Shown here in pieces: positions 1-64,000 of a stretch of DNA of 64,000 nt (position 1 is its first letter; each line of letters starts with the position of its first letter). The position numbers were made by a program, and so were the translations under genes. Source of the DNA: Zonotrichia leucophrys gambelii (Eukaryota > Chordata > Aves > Passeriformes > Passerellidae). The notes under the pieces were generated by a model. The model saw nothing but the letters and a program-made list of their open reading frames with translations. It was not told where the DNA came from and ran no database searches. The stretch is taken from NCBI RefSeq assembly GCF_028769735.1, contig NC_088171.1, positions 130,465,533 through 130,529,532 on the forward strand. The letters run 5' to 3'.

Positions 1-3000
1 GGAATATTCCCACAGTAGATGTATTTTCTCAAATATATATAGGCTATCAGGTTATATTAATTACTGTGCCCGTTTTTAAAAAAAATTTATCATCTGACTT
101 CTTAGTGCGTAAAACAGTTTTGCTTTGTGTTAAATTTAAGTTCAATCATATATTTGTATTGGAACGAGATATAGTTGTACAATACACAGACTGTAGTTGT
201 GTAGTGTACAGAATGAAATTATTTGGTTGACATATGTATTTACTGTCTTTGAGCTCTGATTTTACTTTTACTTCCTGTTAATGAAAAAATCTAGGGACTA
301 CACAATATAAATTTGTGATAAAGGATATCAGTTTTTGCATTCATCTTTAAGACCTGTACATTCCCCATTTAGAAAAAATTCTTTAAAAGCAGCTTCCTAT
401 AGGATGATAGGACTTGAGAAGAATGTGGTCTTAAACATCTGATGACTTCTCCAATAGCACATTATGTGACAGTACCTGCTGTGGAAAACTTAAAAAATGA
501 ATTGGTTTGTAGTTACTGTCTAGGGTGGTTTTAGCAGGCAGTGGGGTGAGAAGGGACAGGCCTACACTGTACTTTCAGGCTGACAGTGCTGCATGGCTCA
601 AAAAAAGGAAGTAGGAGAGGGCAAAAATTTAGGAAAAGAAATGGAAATGTCTGGGGAGTAATCAATGTCACCAGCAGCAATGGAAACCTTGGGAACTGGT
701 GGTATCCTAGGACAGAGAATCAAACTGTGAAGTTAGCATAACCTGCCAGATGTTTTGGGGTGGATGTGGTATTTGCTGTAACTTTATTGCCTAGCTGGAG
801 GTGAGTGGCTGGCATAACTAAAACTGAGAGATGTTTAAATCTTTGGATTAGGTCAGAAAGAACTAGATTTGGGAATGTCTAAACTCTGGCAGGTTTTTAT
901 ATTCCACATGGGTTTTGAAGCTTATTTCTGGAAATTGTGATGAGAACTTGGATTTGTTTCTTTAGTGGAAGGGAAAATCTGTACTCAGTTTTTTGTAAGA
1001 TATTAACTCAGATTATTTCTTAAGATCTGAAGCAAATTTTTCTGTGCATAATATCTCCTTTATTGACAGTTTTGTACAGTTTCCCAATTGCTGGTATTCC
1101 CAACTATTCTGGGCCACCCCCTTTTTCTTTGCAAGTCCAGAGGAAATGCAGATGATTTTTTGTGGGCTGAGTTTCTGGTGCTGTCCTTGGATGTAGTAGG
1201 GGTGTGAAATGGACCATGTTTACTTGGCAAAACAGATGTGAGCACCAGAATGCTCGACTTTGGTGCCTGTTCACAGCAGCAGTTACTGAGAGGGATCTCT
1301 TGGCATCATATCTGTGGTGCATCTCTTTACAGGTAGCAAGAATTTCATGTGGACACTAAAAAGCTGCAGGGATGTCCTAGAATCCCAGTGTTGTTCTACA
1401 GGTACAGGGCACTTTTATCTCCACTTCCTTGCAGAGAAGCACACAATGCAACTGTGTGTTGCATAAATCTGTAATACAGCCCAGAAAGCAGCAATGATAA
1501 TGCCCAAGTGACATTCTGGGCCTTTGTGACTTTTCAATGGAGGTGCTGTCAAAATAATTCCGTTTTTTCCCTTGACTAACACTGCACTGCAACAGTAACA
1601 CAATACTTTTAAGGAAGAGTCCTTTTCAGAATACTTTTTACTTTAGAAATAATTTAGAGTAGATGTTCTGATTTTATGCTGAACGATTTGTGCAGTAGTT
1701 GACACAGTGTTTTCTTGCATCTTGAATCTTTAACTGTACTTTAGATGTGCTTTATAGTTTTTTGTCTCACTAGAAAGGAGATTTGCTCTTGAAATAGTTA
1801 CAACATTTGCCTGTTAGTGTTGTAATTTTCCTTTGTTGTCATTGTTTGGTTTTTCAATATCATTGGCAAGCTCACATGTGAGGATACAGGTTACATACAA
1901 GGGAAAAACAAAGTGGTTATAGACAGAATTTTCTCAAGTACTTGGTTTTTAATCATGCCCATCTCCTGCATGCTGCTGCCAAGTGAAAGGCTGCTTAACA
2001 AGCATGGGAAGTGTTAATGAAGGTTTTCCAGTCCTTTCTTAAAAAACTTGAGTTTAATGTTCACTGAAAACCACAACATTTCAGGTTTTGTGGGAAGAGG
2101 AAGAATTTGATCTTAGAATATGAACTGTTTGTGAAAAGATTGTTTTGTAATGTTTGTGTCGGACATGTTGGCAGTTGTCGAGTTGCTCCTGAAAATGACG
2201 GGACAGAAATATTTGGGCTGTATTGGCAGAAGGCCAGATGTAAGTGCACAGCACAGTGGTGCTGACTGTCTTCATCTGCTTCTCCCTGTGTGAGTGCTGT
2301 GAAGCAGAGCAATGTCTCAAGGCTTCCACTGCCACCTCTACTTCAGATGGCTGCAGTGATTTCTCCTGCTGCCTTCCCTTTTAATATATCAGTATAATTG
2401 ATCCCAGCCATTCTTTTTAAATGTTTCAATGTGCTAGTTCTTCTGCACAATACACCACATTTATTCATGTTTCTTGGAGTGGCTGTCCAGTTTTTTGTAA
2501 CTCATGACAGTAATTGATGGCTTTCTATTCTTTATTCCAGCTTTATTTTTATTTTTGAACTTTCAGGGATTTTTTTTATCCCTACCTCTGTAGCATATCA
2601 CCAATTTATTTTGTGAAATCTATATATAATGACTGTAGAGTACTATAGTCATACTTTTTCTTTCATTTTTGGGGAGGAAATAATCTTGCTCTTTCATGTT
2701 GCAGTTCAGATTTTTCTTTATGCTGGGATTGAGTGCCTGTTAGGTTTTCCTTTTCTAGAATTTTGCTGATGGCAAATAAGATTCTGGTCGGACTAGGAAT
2801 TAATGTTTTCTCATATAACTGGATTTATAAAAGTATAATTATCTGCTAGGATGTATTTTCCTTGTTAATAGACTAGATGTTATGTGGAAAGTCAAACCTT
2901 CTTGGAAGAAGAAAATAATTTTCACAGGTCTTTCCCAGAAGTGTAGTTTAGTTACTCCTTCTGATTTAAGGAACAGCTTCCCTTCTGGAAGACCTCTAAA

Positions 3001-6000
3001 ATAGCTCATAACCACCACCTCAACCTTTAGATTCTAGAGAAAAAAACTAACCCAGAACACCTTTCTGTCCAGGTTTTATACTCAACTTCTCTGCATCCCC
3101 TTTGGATTTTCTCATGTATAGAGATCTATACCTCACACACACATATGGTACTTGCATCCTTTGGTCAGAGTAAAGCAGTGCCTGCATTTACTGATTTATT
3201 TGTTCTGTTTTAAATGCTTGTGTTATGAAAATAGAGACTCAATGAGGGAGAGAGGAATGAGACACATTCTGTCCTCTCCTATTGTTCTTGTTCCCTTTGT
3301 CTCTCCATTTTTCCCTCCTGCTGCCTCTTCACCTTGCCCCCTTCCCCCTGCCAGTAAGAGCTGATGCTGAAGGCTTTGATGTGTTTGTCTGTCCCAGGAC
3401 TGTTGCTTGCATTTAACCAACAAGATACTTTGCAGCCAGTCACACCAGTCACCCCCTTCTTCCTCCTTTCTCCGGGACTTTTCATAAATGCTGTCTTCAC
3501 TGCAGCCCTTCAGGGTGTGTCCCGTGGTGTTCTGCAGCTCAGGAGCTGAATGTTCTACTGAAAGCTCCAGTAGCAGGAATCGTTCGAATGTCTGAGTCAT
3601 TGGGATTTATTGTGGTTCAAAGCCCCGGGGTGTCGGTGCTGCCGCTCGAGCACCGGACCCAGCATCGGAGCTGTTCCGGTGCTGGTGGAGGAGTGGGGGC
3701 GCTGTGGGCAGGGTGTTTGGTGAGGACATTCCTGAGGCCACGTTCCTTTCTCACTGGAAATAGGCTTTGTATTAAGCTGCCTTAGTGTTAAGTGTGATTT
3801 GATCTTGTAACGTGTGTGTCAGGGTTGGATAATATGAAAATAATTTTAAAACTACAGAATGCTTATTTTTTTTCATCTCCTGGTTGTGTCTCAGGTACTC
3901 CAGATAAGGTTATTTAACAATGATGTTGGTTTTGATCAGTTTATGGCTGTTAGTGATTGTTTCACTAACTCTTCTCAGACACTCACAATGCTTTGCCATT
4001 AATGGTGCTGTTGGAACCCTTTTGGTACATGCATTTTTTTGTTTTTTTCTTCTTTCTCATTTTAGCAGGTGTTAGTGAGCAGGTGGAAGTGTTCTCCTTG
4101 TGGGCATCTCCAGTCAGGGGTGCTGTATACTTTCTCTTTTCTTGCTAAAAAGTTCAGGCCCTCTGCTTTTCTGTTCAGTACATCTTTTGTTACACAGCTC
4201 TTTGAGAGACTCAGCTAAAGGTTATGCTTTTTATTTTTCAGGGCTCTGCTTATATTATAAACATACTGTGCATGGGGTTTTTTGGTGGCAAGAAGGGAAT
4301 GATGGCAGCAAGTTATTCTTGAATGCAGTTTTTAAGGGTGCATATAATCTGTTCAGAGAGGAAAGAAATTTGGATTAAAGAAGCAAAATGAATGATTTAT
4401 TACTTGAATACCTACTAGCAAAATATATTTTCCTCTTTGATTTTTCTCAACATCAGCTTTTTCAGTAATGAAATATGTGCTTCTCTGCAAAGTATAAGTT
4501 CTGTCTTTCCACTTTCTAATGTCTAACCAGCAGAGAGAGTGAAAAAGAAAACAGTTTTGTTCTTGTAGGACAGTTTTGCAGACATTATTTAGTAGTTTCA
4601 TTTGAGATTTTTTGCTGTTTTTCTCTAAGTTGATGAGTTGTGACTTTCCCTTGCTGTGAAGATTTTTATTTTCCCTAAGCAGACAGGCTTTCCAGCTTCT
4701 TTACTGTTTGCTGTAGCAAACTGCATGGTCTTTATTGTAGTTAGTGCACCTTTTCTTACTGGTTATGGATGCTTTTTGTGTTCATGTAATTGCTACCTCT
4801 GTGAAATTGTTCTTTGATGTATAAATGTCTGCACCCTTGTTTAACACCAATCCATATGACTTGTGTGCTTTTACAATTACTTTAAATTCTTTGCTTTTAC
4901 TTCGATGGTTGGCAATTGCAAATCTATTGTGGCTCATGAGTTTCCTCATTGGTCAGTCACTCAAATTTTTATTGATTTTGTGTATCACAGAATTGCATCT
5001 CCTAATATGAAGGGTTTATTTTTTTCAGATCACTGTTCTTTCACTATTAAGACTTGTCAATCTTTTCTGTCCATGCCCTTCTTCCTTCCTCTGTTTCATA
5101 TTTGTTTCTAGAAAGTGTTATGGGATAACTTAGTTTCCCTAAGTTCTCAATGATCTGCTGTTCTTCAAAGTTTCCTTTTTTTTATTCCCCTTTTCCTCCT
5201 CCTGCATATGGAATACATTGACTTTATTTAACACTACAGCACCAGCTTTTCTCCAGCTCATCTTCTACTTTATTAGAAGAAGGCTGTCATGTAGAGTCAA
5301 CTTGTAACTTCAGTCTTGCAGCAAAATTCCCTAGAACTTTAGGGTGAAGGATTTACATGTTGCAGCCCCCATCCCTGGTGCAATGTGTGTGTGGTTGTAT
5401 TTTCCTGTGCTGTGTTCAGTGCTGGCTCTAGTGCAAGCTTGCAGCTGAGTTGTGTTTTGAGATTTGCCAGGAGTCTGGGGGCCTGGAGAGCTGGGAATGC
5501 TAGAGACCAGGGAAAGGCTAGGGCTGCTTCTAAAGGACAACAAATGGTGGTAAAAGGGAGTTCAAAGTGCTGGAAGAAATCACAGGGTGTTTCTGAGTGA
5601 CTTGAGGCTGTTTGAGAGAGAACTGAGGGCAAATCTGGTGCTGTTATGGAATCAGAGATTTGGTTTCATCCTGCCCCTATGTGCGTTTACAGAGATGCAA
5701 GAGAAGCTCTTACAGTACTCAGCTTTTGCAATTTCAGTCTTCTGCTGCTCCCTGGGAAGTGCTCCCATACGCTCCCAGAATCATCTTGACTTCAGAATTC
5801 TGCTTTTAATGACATCATTCACTGGCTGATGAGGGGTGCAGTTTAGAAACTGAGTGCTTCATATGGGTGAAGGATTGGTTTATAAATAGAGAACAGTGTG
5901 GCATCCCCTAAGCAGTAAGGGGCATGTGTTTGCATGCTGTTATTTGAGGGAAGGTAAACTTTCCTGCATTCTTTGTCTGTTTCTATTTCAGCAAAGGAAG

Positions 6001-6262
6001 TAGTTTGAAGAGTGAATTGGTCCCATGCTGTGTTGAATTGAGCAAACATTAATGGGAAAGTGATAATGACAAAAATTGTCATAACTTAACCAACTATCAT
6101 ATAAGATGAATTAAAATTTGATTGCTGTTACACATTAAGTATTTTATTTTCATTGGAATATATTTTTCTTTGTAATAATTTATTCTGTCTGCTTGCTTGT
6201 GTGAACATTTGCTTGAGTTCTTTCTCCCCCCAAAAAATAAATAACTTTTGTCTTTCTTTTAG
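1..6262 (+). other. STK3: STK3 first-intron tail (upstream of exon 2)
   Basis: No exon is recognisable in these 6.3 kb. The stretch is AT-rich with many stop codons, and the short open frames in it look like chance. No sequence encoding an MEQPP-like MST2 N-terminus occurs, so the true first exon and its CpG-island promoter should lie further upstream. The one unusual patch is CpG-dense DNA at about 3470-3740 (listed separately). A pyrimidine-rich run precedes the exon 2 acceptor. No transposon could be recognised by eye. Confidence 0.8.
3470..3740. other. CpG-dense patch inside the first intron
   Basis: Eight CpG dinucleotides fall within 3626-3701 (for example CCCCGGGG, CTCGAG, CACCGG, GGGCGC), with about five more scattered over 3470-3740. 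The surrounding intron is AT-rich and nearly CpG-free. A donor-like TTG|GTGAGG occurs at 3717-3725. It could be an intronic enhancer, an unmethylated alternative promoter, or a decayed GC-rich repeat. An open frame from the ATG at 3588 to that donor ends in phase 0, while exon 2 needs two bases carried over, so this ATG cannot give an in-frame STK3 isoform. Confidence 0.45.
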
Positions 6263-58909
<52,647 letters not shown>

Positions 58910-60621
58910 GTATGTACCCATTTTTCCTATAATCACCTATACTTTACAGATAAGTTGCTGGTTTTCCCCTACTTCCTGTAGTTGTGTTCAAATACTTTAT
59001 CAGCTTTCTGTGTAGTTTTAAGCCTATGAATTTTGAGTATGCCACTCTTTAATTATGAGTTATGCTGTATAAGCCAGCTTTCAGCACTATTCCATGAAAT
59101 GTCTTAGTAAAAAGCTTTTCTAGGAAGTGGGAAAAGAAACCATGTCAACTTCAGCTATTCAGACTAATATTAAAACCCTCAAAATTGTTTAAGGTTCTAC
59201 TTTCACAGGTGGACTTCTAGACAAGTGGTTTAGTTTTTAGTTCAGGGCACTTTGCTTGGTGTTTTGGTTTTTTGTTTAAGCCTAATGCACAGAATAATTA
59301 ATGACGACACTCAGTAAGCAGTGATGGCAGTAACAAGTAACGTGAAAATGGTGACAGCACTTCATTCTTCAGGTGACATTGTCAGCATATGTTTGAGGAG
59401 AGAAGCAGGTTGTGTAATAAGTAGGTTGCATTTAGAATTGTTTGGCAGTGTTAAGAAAAAGTCTGTGTTCCTGACATTGTTATTCTTTCCTACATAATTT
59501 ATTTCAGGTTAGTCTTGTGCAGTGCAGCATAATGTGCTTCAAAGAAGTGTATTGCCATACATACAGTGTATGGTCATTCAGGAAGAGCACAGAGAGAAGG
59601 TGGAGAGACTGGAATGTTACAGCTTTGAGCAAACAGAAAAGAGCAGTGCAGTAAATGCAGTTTGTCCTATAGCAAATTGTAGAATCCTTGTTACAGAGTG
59701 CTATGTGATGATCTATGTATAGGAATACTTTTCAAACAGATGCTGTGCAATCTTTTCTATCTCCAATAATCAGTGTGGATGGCTGCATTTTTTTTCTGTT
59801 CAAAGAGTGTTTTCTGAGAATATCATAGCTTGTTTTTATGAAGGTGGTTTACTCTAAATCGCGTTTGCTTACTCGGTAACAAACAGGCAGGGAAGGCTGA
59901 GATTATTTTTGTTACGTTAGGAAATTTTCCTCTGTGTGATTCGACATGCAGAGTTGATGTTTGTGACTTGACTTATTGAATCGTTGATTTTTGAAGATAC
60001 TGATTTATTACTGACATAAAAATCTGATATCTTTACTAGCTTGCTTTCATCCATACTATTTCCTTCTGAACTAGAAGGAAAATCTTATTTTAATCTTCCT
60101 TATTGGGCAATGTTGATGTCTTTTGCATTAACCCAAAATTAAGCATGACATCTGATTACTTAGTCTGAGGTTCAGATCGCATTGCTGGGCACAGTCTGTG
60201 CCAGCTAAGGATGTGGTGTACATCTCCCTCTCCCTCTCCTGCATGGAAGGGTGTAACACAAGTTTGGTTCACCTCAACTGAGGCAGAATTTAGCAACTCC
60301 TCGTGGTTCTTGCATGGGTACAGAAGTCAGAACCTAACAGTGCACTTTTGCCACCCTCCCCACCCCCAACTCCTTCCCTTCATACTTCCCCCAGTTTAGT
60401 GTTCAGTGTCAGAGAACCTCAAATCCAGGATTGAGGCAGCAATCTGTTACTTGTGTTACCATTGTAGTGGTTGGGAATTCTGCCATGAGCTTTTGTGGTG
60501 CTGTAAGGGAACATGTTGGAGTAAAAAAGACAGCAAGAGTCTGCTGGTCACTAAGTACAGAAGATAAGTGCCTCAAATCTGAAAGTAATAGGAGTATCTT
60601 TGGTTAACAGGGCTGAGAAAA
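58910..60621 (+). other. STK3: STK3 intron after exon 8, first part
   Basis: Intron beginning GTATGT; its acceptor lies beyond the window. No transposon, exon or RNA gene is recognised in this part. Confidence 0.8.
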
Positions 60622-61150
60622 CAGAATCATAGAGTGGTTGAGATTGGCAGGTGCCTGCAGAGGTCATCTTGTCCAATCCCCCTACGTAAGCAGGGCCACT
60701 GAGGTTTGGCTGCCTGGGGCCATGTCCACAGCCTCCCTGTGTAGCTTGTGCCAGTGCTCCCTCACCCTCATGGTACAAAGAGTGTTTCCTGGTGTTCACA
60801 GGAAATCTTCTTTTCATTATATGCCCATTGCCTCTGCTCCTGTCACTGGGCACCACTGGAAAGAGCCTGACTTCATCCTCTTTGCACCTGCCCTTCAGAT
60901 ATTTACACATGCTGATGGGGTCCCCTAGAGCTTTGTGTTCTCGAGGGTGAGCAGTTCCAGCTCTCAGTCTCTCCTCCTGGGAGAGATGTTCCAGTCCCTT
61001 GGTCATCTTTGTGGCCCTTTGTGAACTCTCTCTGGTGTGTCCATGTCTCTCATACTGAGGAGCCCAGAAGTGGACCCAGCACTCCAGGTGTGGTGTCAGC
61101 AGTGTGGGGCAAAAGGGAAGGATCACTCACCTTCCTGCACCTCCTGGCAA
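60622..61150 (-). mobile_element. CR1 LINE 3' fragment, antisense
   Basis: The + strand starts CAGAATCATAGAGTGGTTGA, then AGAGGTCATCTTGTCC, ACAGCCTCCCTGTGTAGC, GCCCATTGCCTCTGC and GGTCATCTTTGTGGCCC, and ends at GCACCTCCTGGCA. A 191-codon - frame spans it and still resembles CR1 text in translation (for example ECWVHFWAPQYERHG and KMTKGLEHLSQEERLR). The standard CR1 reverse-transcriptase core is absent, so this is a 5'-truncated non-functional copy of about 530 bp. It is related to the copy at 21977-22525. Confidence 0.93.
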
Positions 61151-62689
61151 CTTTGTCTAATGCAGTGCTATTGTTAAAAGATTGGTTTGCTCCTTAAAAT
61201 GAGTGCTGTTGTAGTATATAGAAATGCTAAGTCATTTTTTAGCTTACACTAATAGAATTTTAGGGCCTATGAATCATATAGCAGTGCATGAACAAGAACA
61301 AACCCAGAACCAGAGGTCAACCTCTGCTTGAAGAAATTGCTCTTCAATATAAGGCAGAAGGTCAGAGCAGTTGGCAGCTCAGCATTTGCATACCTTGCTC
61401 TTTTTTTTTTCTGATCATGATGTAGAGGAGTTCCAAAGGCCAGTCTTGCAGAGGGCTAGAGGCAGCCCTCCCTGTAGTTGCATAGGATGTGAGAAAAGAG
61501 TAAAGGTCTGAAAATTTCACGGGTGAGAAAGGGAAGAGGCAAATTTGAGGCAGAGCTGACTTCTTGGTACTAAATAGTGACAGAATAGGAGAAAGCCATG
61601 AAAGTGGGCTTGTGAATGAGACTAGCTAGTTCAGAAAAGAAAGGAAGCAGAAAAACAGAAAGAAGAGCATGACTTCAGCACAGTGAAAGACAGAAAGGGA
61701 GAAATTGGAAAATGAAGCTTTGTAGTATTACCTTCAGTGGAGGGATCAGTAGATGAGATTTTAAGATGACAAAAAGAGAAGGATGATAGAGTCTGGTAAA
61801 AACTTCAGCAATATGTTCTTTCAGAATGCTTTTATCATCTTTTGCTATATGATGTTGTGTACTCCTTTTTGTTTTGCACTGCAGATGCTGACTTCCAGGC
61901 TGTAATTGTTTAACTAATATTAACAATTAGCACTAAATTATTTTTACAAGGTCTATTAAGAGACATGCAAGAATATCTTATAACGGACAAGAGGATGTCC
62001 AGGTGTTTTTGCTGTTAAGTTTAAATTGAAGAATTAAACATTTTCAAAAGCTTCCCATTGTAAAAAGATCAAGTAAAAGAAGATTTTTATACCTACTATA
62101 AAAAAATAATTTTGTGTATTTTTCAATGCTATTGAGATTTTTTAAATTCCCTGAATTTTCCCACAGTTTTATGGTTTAAGAAAATAATCTGTTACAAGAT
62201 TTGTAGTTAGGATGAAATATTTAACAGTTATTAAAACTGGTGGTATTTGGTAGTAAATGTGATTTTGCTATCAGTAAATGTATCTCTAATAATTTTTTGT
62301 TGCTTGGTAAGTCTGGAGTGAAAAAAGTTTTGAAACACTTGGCTTTAATAGAAAAAGTGAGCATACAAGTGTTTAAAATTAAGAATATTGATGGTGAGGT
62401 GAGGAGGGATTTCCTCGTTGACAAAAACAGTTTTTGGAGTGACCTATGAATATCTTTTGTGTGTTACAATGCAGAATAAATTTTGTTCTGGTCTGGTTAT
62501 AATAGTTGCTTGGTTATAAAACAGACTTCCTATGTCTTGCAGCAGTTTCAGTGCAGTGCATTTCTTATATCGTTGTAAGAAATTCCAGTTCCATTTGAGA
62601 GATAACCCAGAATCTTGTACAGTTGCTGTCACCAAAGGTTCTGATCAGCCAGAAGTGCAAACTCATCCAAACTAGGAAATGGCAACATG
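61151..62689 (+). other. STK3: STK3 intron after exon 8, between CR1 copies
   Basis: AT-rich unique sequence with purine-rich stretches near 61480-61700. No feature I can support. Confidence 0.75.
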
Positions 62690-63025
62690 AACTTGTCCCA
62701 GTGCCTAGGGGGGCCTACAAGAAAGCTGAAGGACTTTTTCAAGGGCATGTCCTATAGGGGTGATGGCTTTTATCTGAAGGAAAATAGATTGAGATTAGAT
62801 ATTAGGAGGAATTCATTGTGGAGAGGGTGTGTAGAACAGGTAGCTAAGAGAAGCTACACTGGAACAGGTAGCTAAGAGAAGCTGTGGATGCCTATTCATA
62901 AAGTGCTGTAGGTCAGGTTGGATGGGAGCAGTCTGATCTAGGTGAAGGTGTCCCTGCCCGTGGTAGGGGAGTTGGTACTAGATGGTCTTTAATGTCCTTT
63001 CCAATCCCAAACATTCTGTGATTCG
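62690..63025 (+). mobile_element. CR1 LINE 3' fragment, sense to STK3
   Basis: It matches the CR1 3' end in + orientation: GGGCCTACAAGAAAGCTGAA, ATTGAGATTAGATATTAGGA, GAGAAGCTGTGGATGCC, GGTCAGGTTGGATGGGAGC, GGTGTCCCTGCCCGTGG and the terminal AACATTCTGTGATTC. About 335 bp remain. It carries an internal 28-bp tandem duplication (62834-62883). The 62-codon + frame at 62687-62875 is repeat-derived and not a gene. Confidence 0.92.
62834..62883 (+). repeat. 28-bp tandem duplication within CR1
   Basis: GAACAGGTAGCTAAGAGAAG plus CT occurs at 62834-62855 and again, exactly, at 62862-62883, joined by ACACTG. Other CR1 3' ends have this segment once, so the duplication arose in this copy. Confidence 0.93.
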
Positions 63026-64000
63026 TTGAAACTTTACCATTTTCTTTTCAATTAAACACATTCTCTGTAAGGTGTTTCTTGAATGCATGTTGCTCACATA
63101 CTGCATAGTGGAAAGCTCCTGCACAATGTTAGGTGTAAGTGAAGCCTGCAGTAAGTGGTATTCTGATTTTAGTTTTGTAAGCTTACTAAGTAGAGGCTAA
63201 TCAGTGGACCCACAAGTTATTAGAGGAAACCAGGTTAAAAATCTGAAAGAATAAAATGAAAGCATTACAATATTTGTGTTTGTCATTTTTGAGAAAGAAT
63301 CAATCAATTCCCCAACCCTACGCTTCACTTTAAAATAATTTGAAGTGAATAATAATTTGACAATAATGTGTCTTTCATTTAATTTGGAACTTGTTTGTGG
63401 AACTGCCAGAAAAAGAATAAACCAATTTTTTCTGCACTTCTGAGTGTTTATTATTTTCTTTTTGGAAAGGGAAAGTAGATAATGAGAGTGCCAGTTTGGT
63501 GTAATTGGTATACAGTTTGGTAGTGGATGAAGTCAGCAGTCCAGCATTCAGGGATAAACATAAATAACCCTTGTGCATTTCTCTTCCTTATACATCAGTT
63601 GCACAGAATCCCATAAGAAATACAGGGCCGCTTGTATGTGGTTTACACGACTACATGATCCTATAGTTCAGGTGAAAATACAGGTCTTGGTAAGTCTGCA
63701 GTGATGGCAACAATGCTAGAAAGAGCTAAGGACAGTCCCTGTGTTGCCTTATGTAGTGGTAGTGACAGTAAGTAATGCAGGTATTTCTTCATATTTTAAT
63801 ATGTGTAAATAATTTTAGATTGTGTCTAGAATTGGAGTCACTGTTCAGTTGCAAAGTAATGGCCACCTGGCGCTTCAATTTTGAAAAATAACACCTCAAA
63901 AATGGATTTTTTTTCCCCAATCATACTACTGTAAAAGCCTCCCTGTAGAAACAGACTCGAACTTTGAGAAATATATATTTAACAACATCTAAAAGCAAGA
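63026..64000 (+). other. STK3: STK3 intron after exon 8, end of window
   Basis: AT-rich intronic DNA to the window edge. No exon matching the MST2 DEDELD linker, no repeat and no RNA gene is seen. Confidence 0.75.

Noticed and set aside
3588..3719. Alternative first coding exon of STK3
   Set aside because: A donor is present, but the frame would end in phase 0 while exon 2 requires two carried bases, so the join shifts the reading frame.
60551..61126. 191-codon - strand open frame
   Set aside because: It is the sense reading of a 5'-truncated CR1 3' region. It lacks the reverse-transcriptase core and is not a host gene.

Overview
The window is vertebrate nuclear DNA, most likely avian. It is AT-rich and intron-dominated, with long introns, canonical GT-AG splice sites and low repeat density. 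Nearly every recognisable repeat is a 5'-truncated CR1 LINE with bird-type 3' ends, plus one solo-LTR-like insertion. I cannot fix the species; a passerine is plausible but unproven. A turtle or crocodilian, which also carry CR1, is less likely given the low repeat load.

The only gene I can support is STK3 (MST2), the Hippo-pathway Ste20-family kinase, on the + strand. Seven consecutive coding exons (6263-6343, 6780-6908, 8826-8940, 25773-25937, 26359-26526, 56734-56871, 58784-58909) join in frame. They give 922 coding bases, from the third base of codon 9 to Ser316 in human MST2 numbering. This covers the whole kinase domain and the start of the acidic linker. The first coding exon lies upstream of the window. 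The exons for the caspase site, inhibitory linker and SARAH domain lie downstream.

Layout: 1-6262 is the end of the first intron, with a small CpG-dense patch near 3.5-3.7 kb. 6.2-9 kb holds three N-lobe and hinge exons. 8.9-25.8 kb is a 16.8-kb intron that carries most of the mobile elements: a CR1 broken by a solo LTR and by a two-part pentanucleotide array (15.6-18 kb), then two more CR1 copies (20.8-22.5 kb). 25.8-26.5 kb holds the catalytic-loop and activation-segment exons, 421 bp apart. 26.5-56.7 kb is a 30-kb intron with few recognisable repeats, two short tandem-repeat loci and a few CR1 scraps. 56.7-58.9 kb holds the last two kinase exons. 58.9-64 kb is the next intron, with two CR1 copies in opposite orientation.

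I found no second protein gene, tRNA, rRNA, CRISPR array or prokaryote-like system, and no convincing undescribed biological system. The points most worth a second look are the nested CR1/LTR/pentanucleotide locus, whose longer array has AAGGG units on the - strand; an HPF-to-HTF change at the C-terminal edge of the kinase domain; two CR1 copies nearly identical over 188 bp with coincident 5' ends; and the CpG patch in the first intron. Percentages and matches to families are by eye and memory, not from a search.
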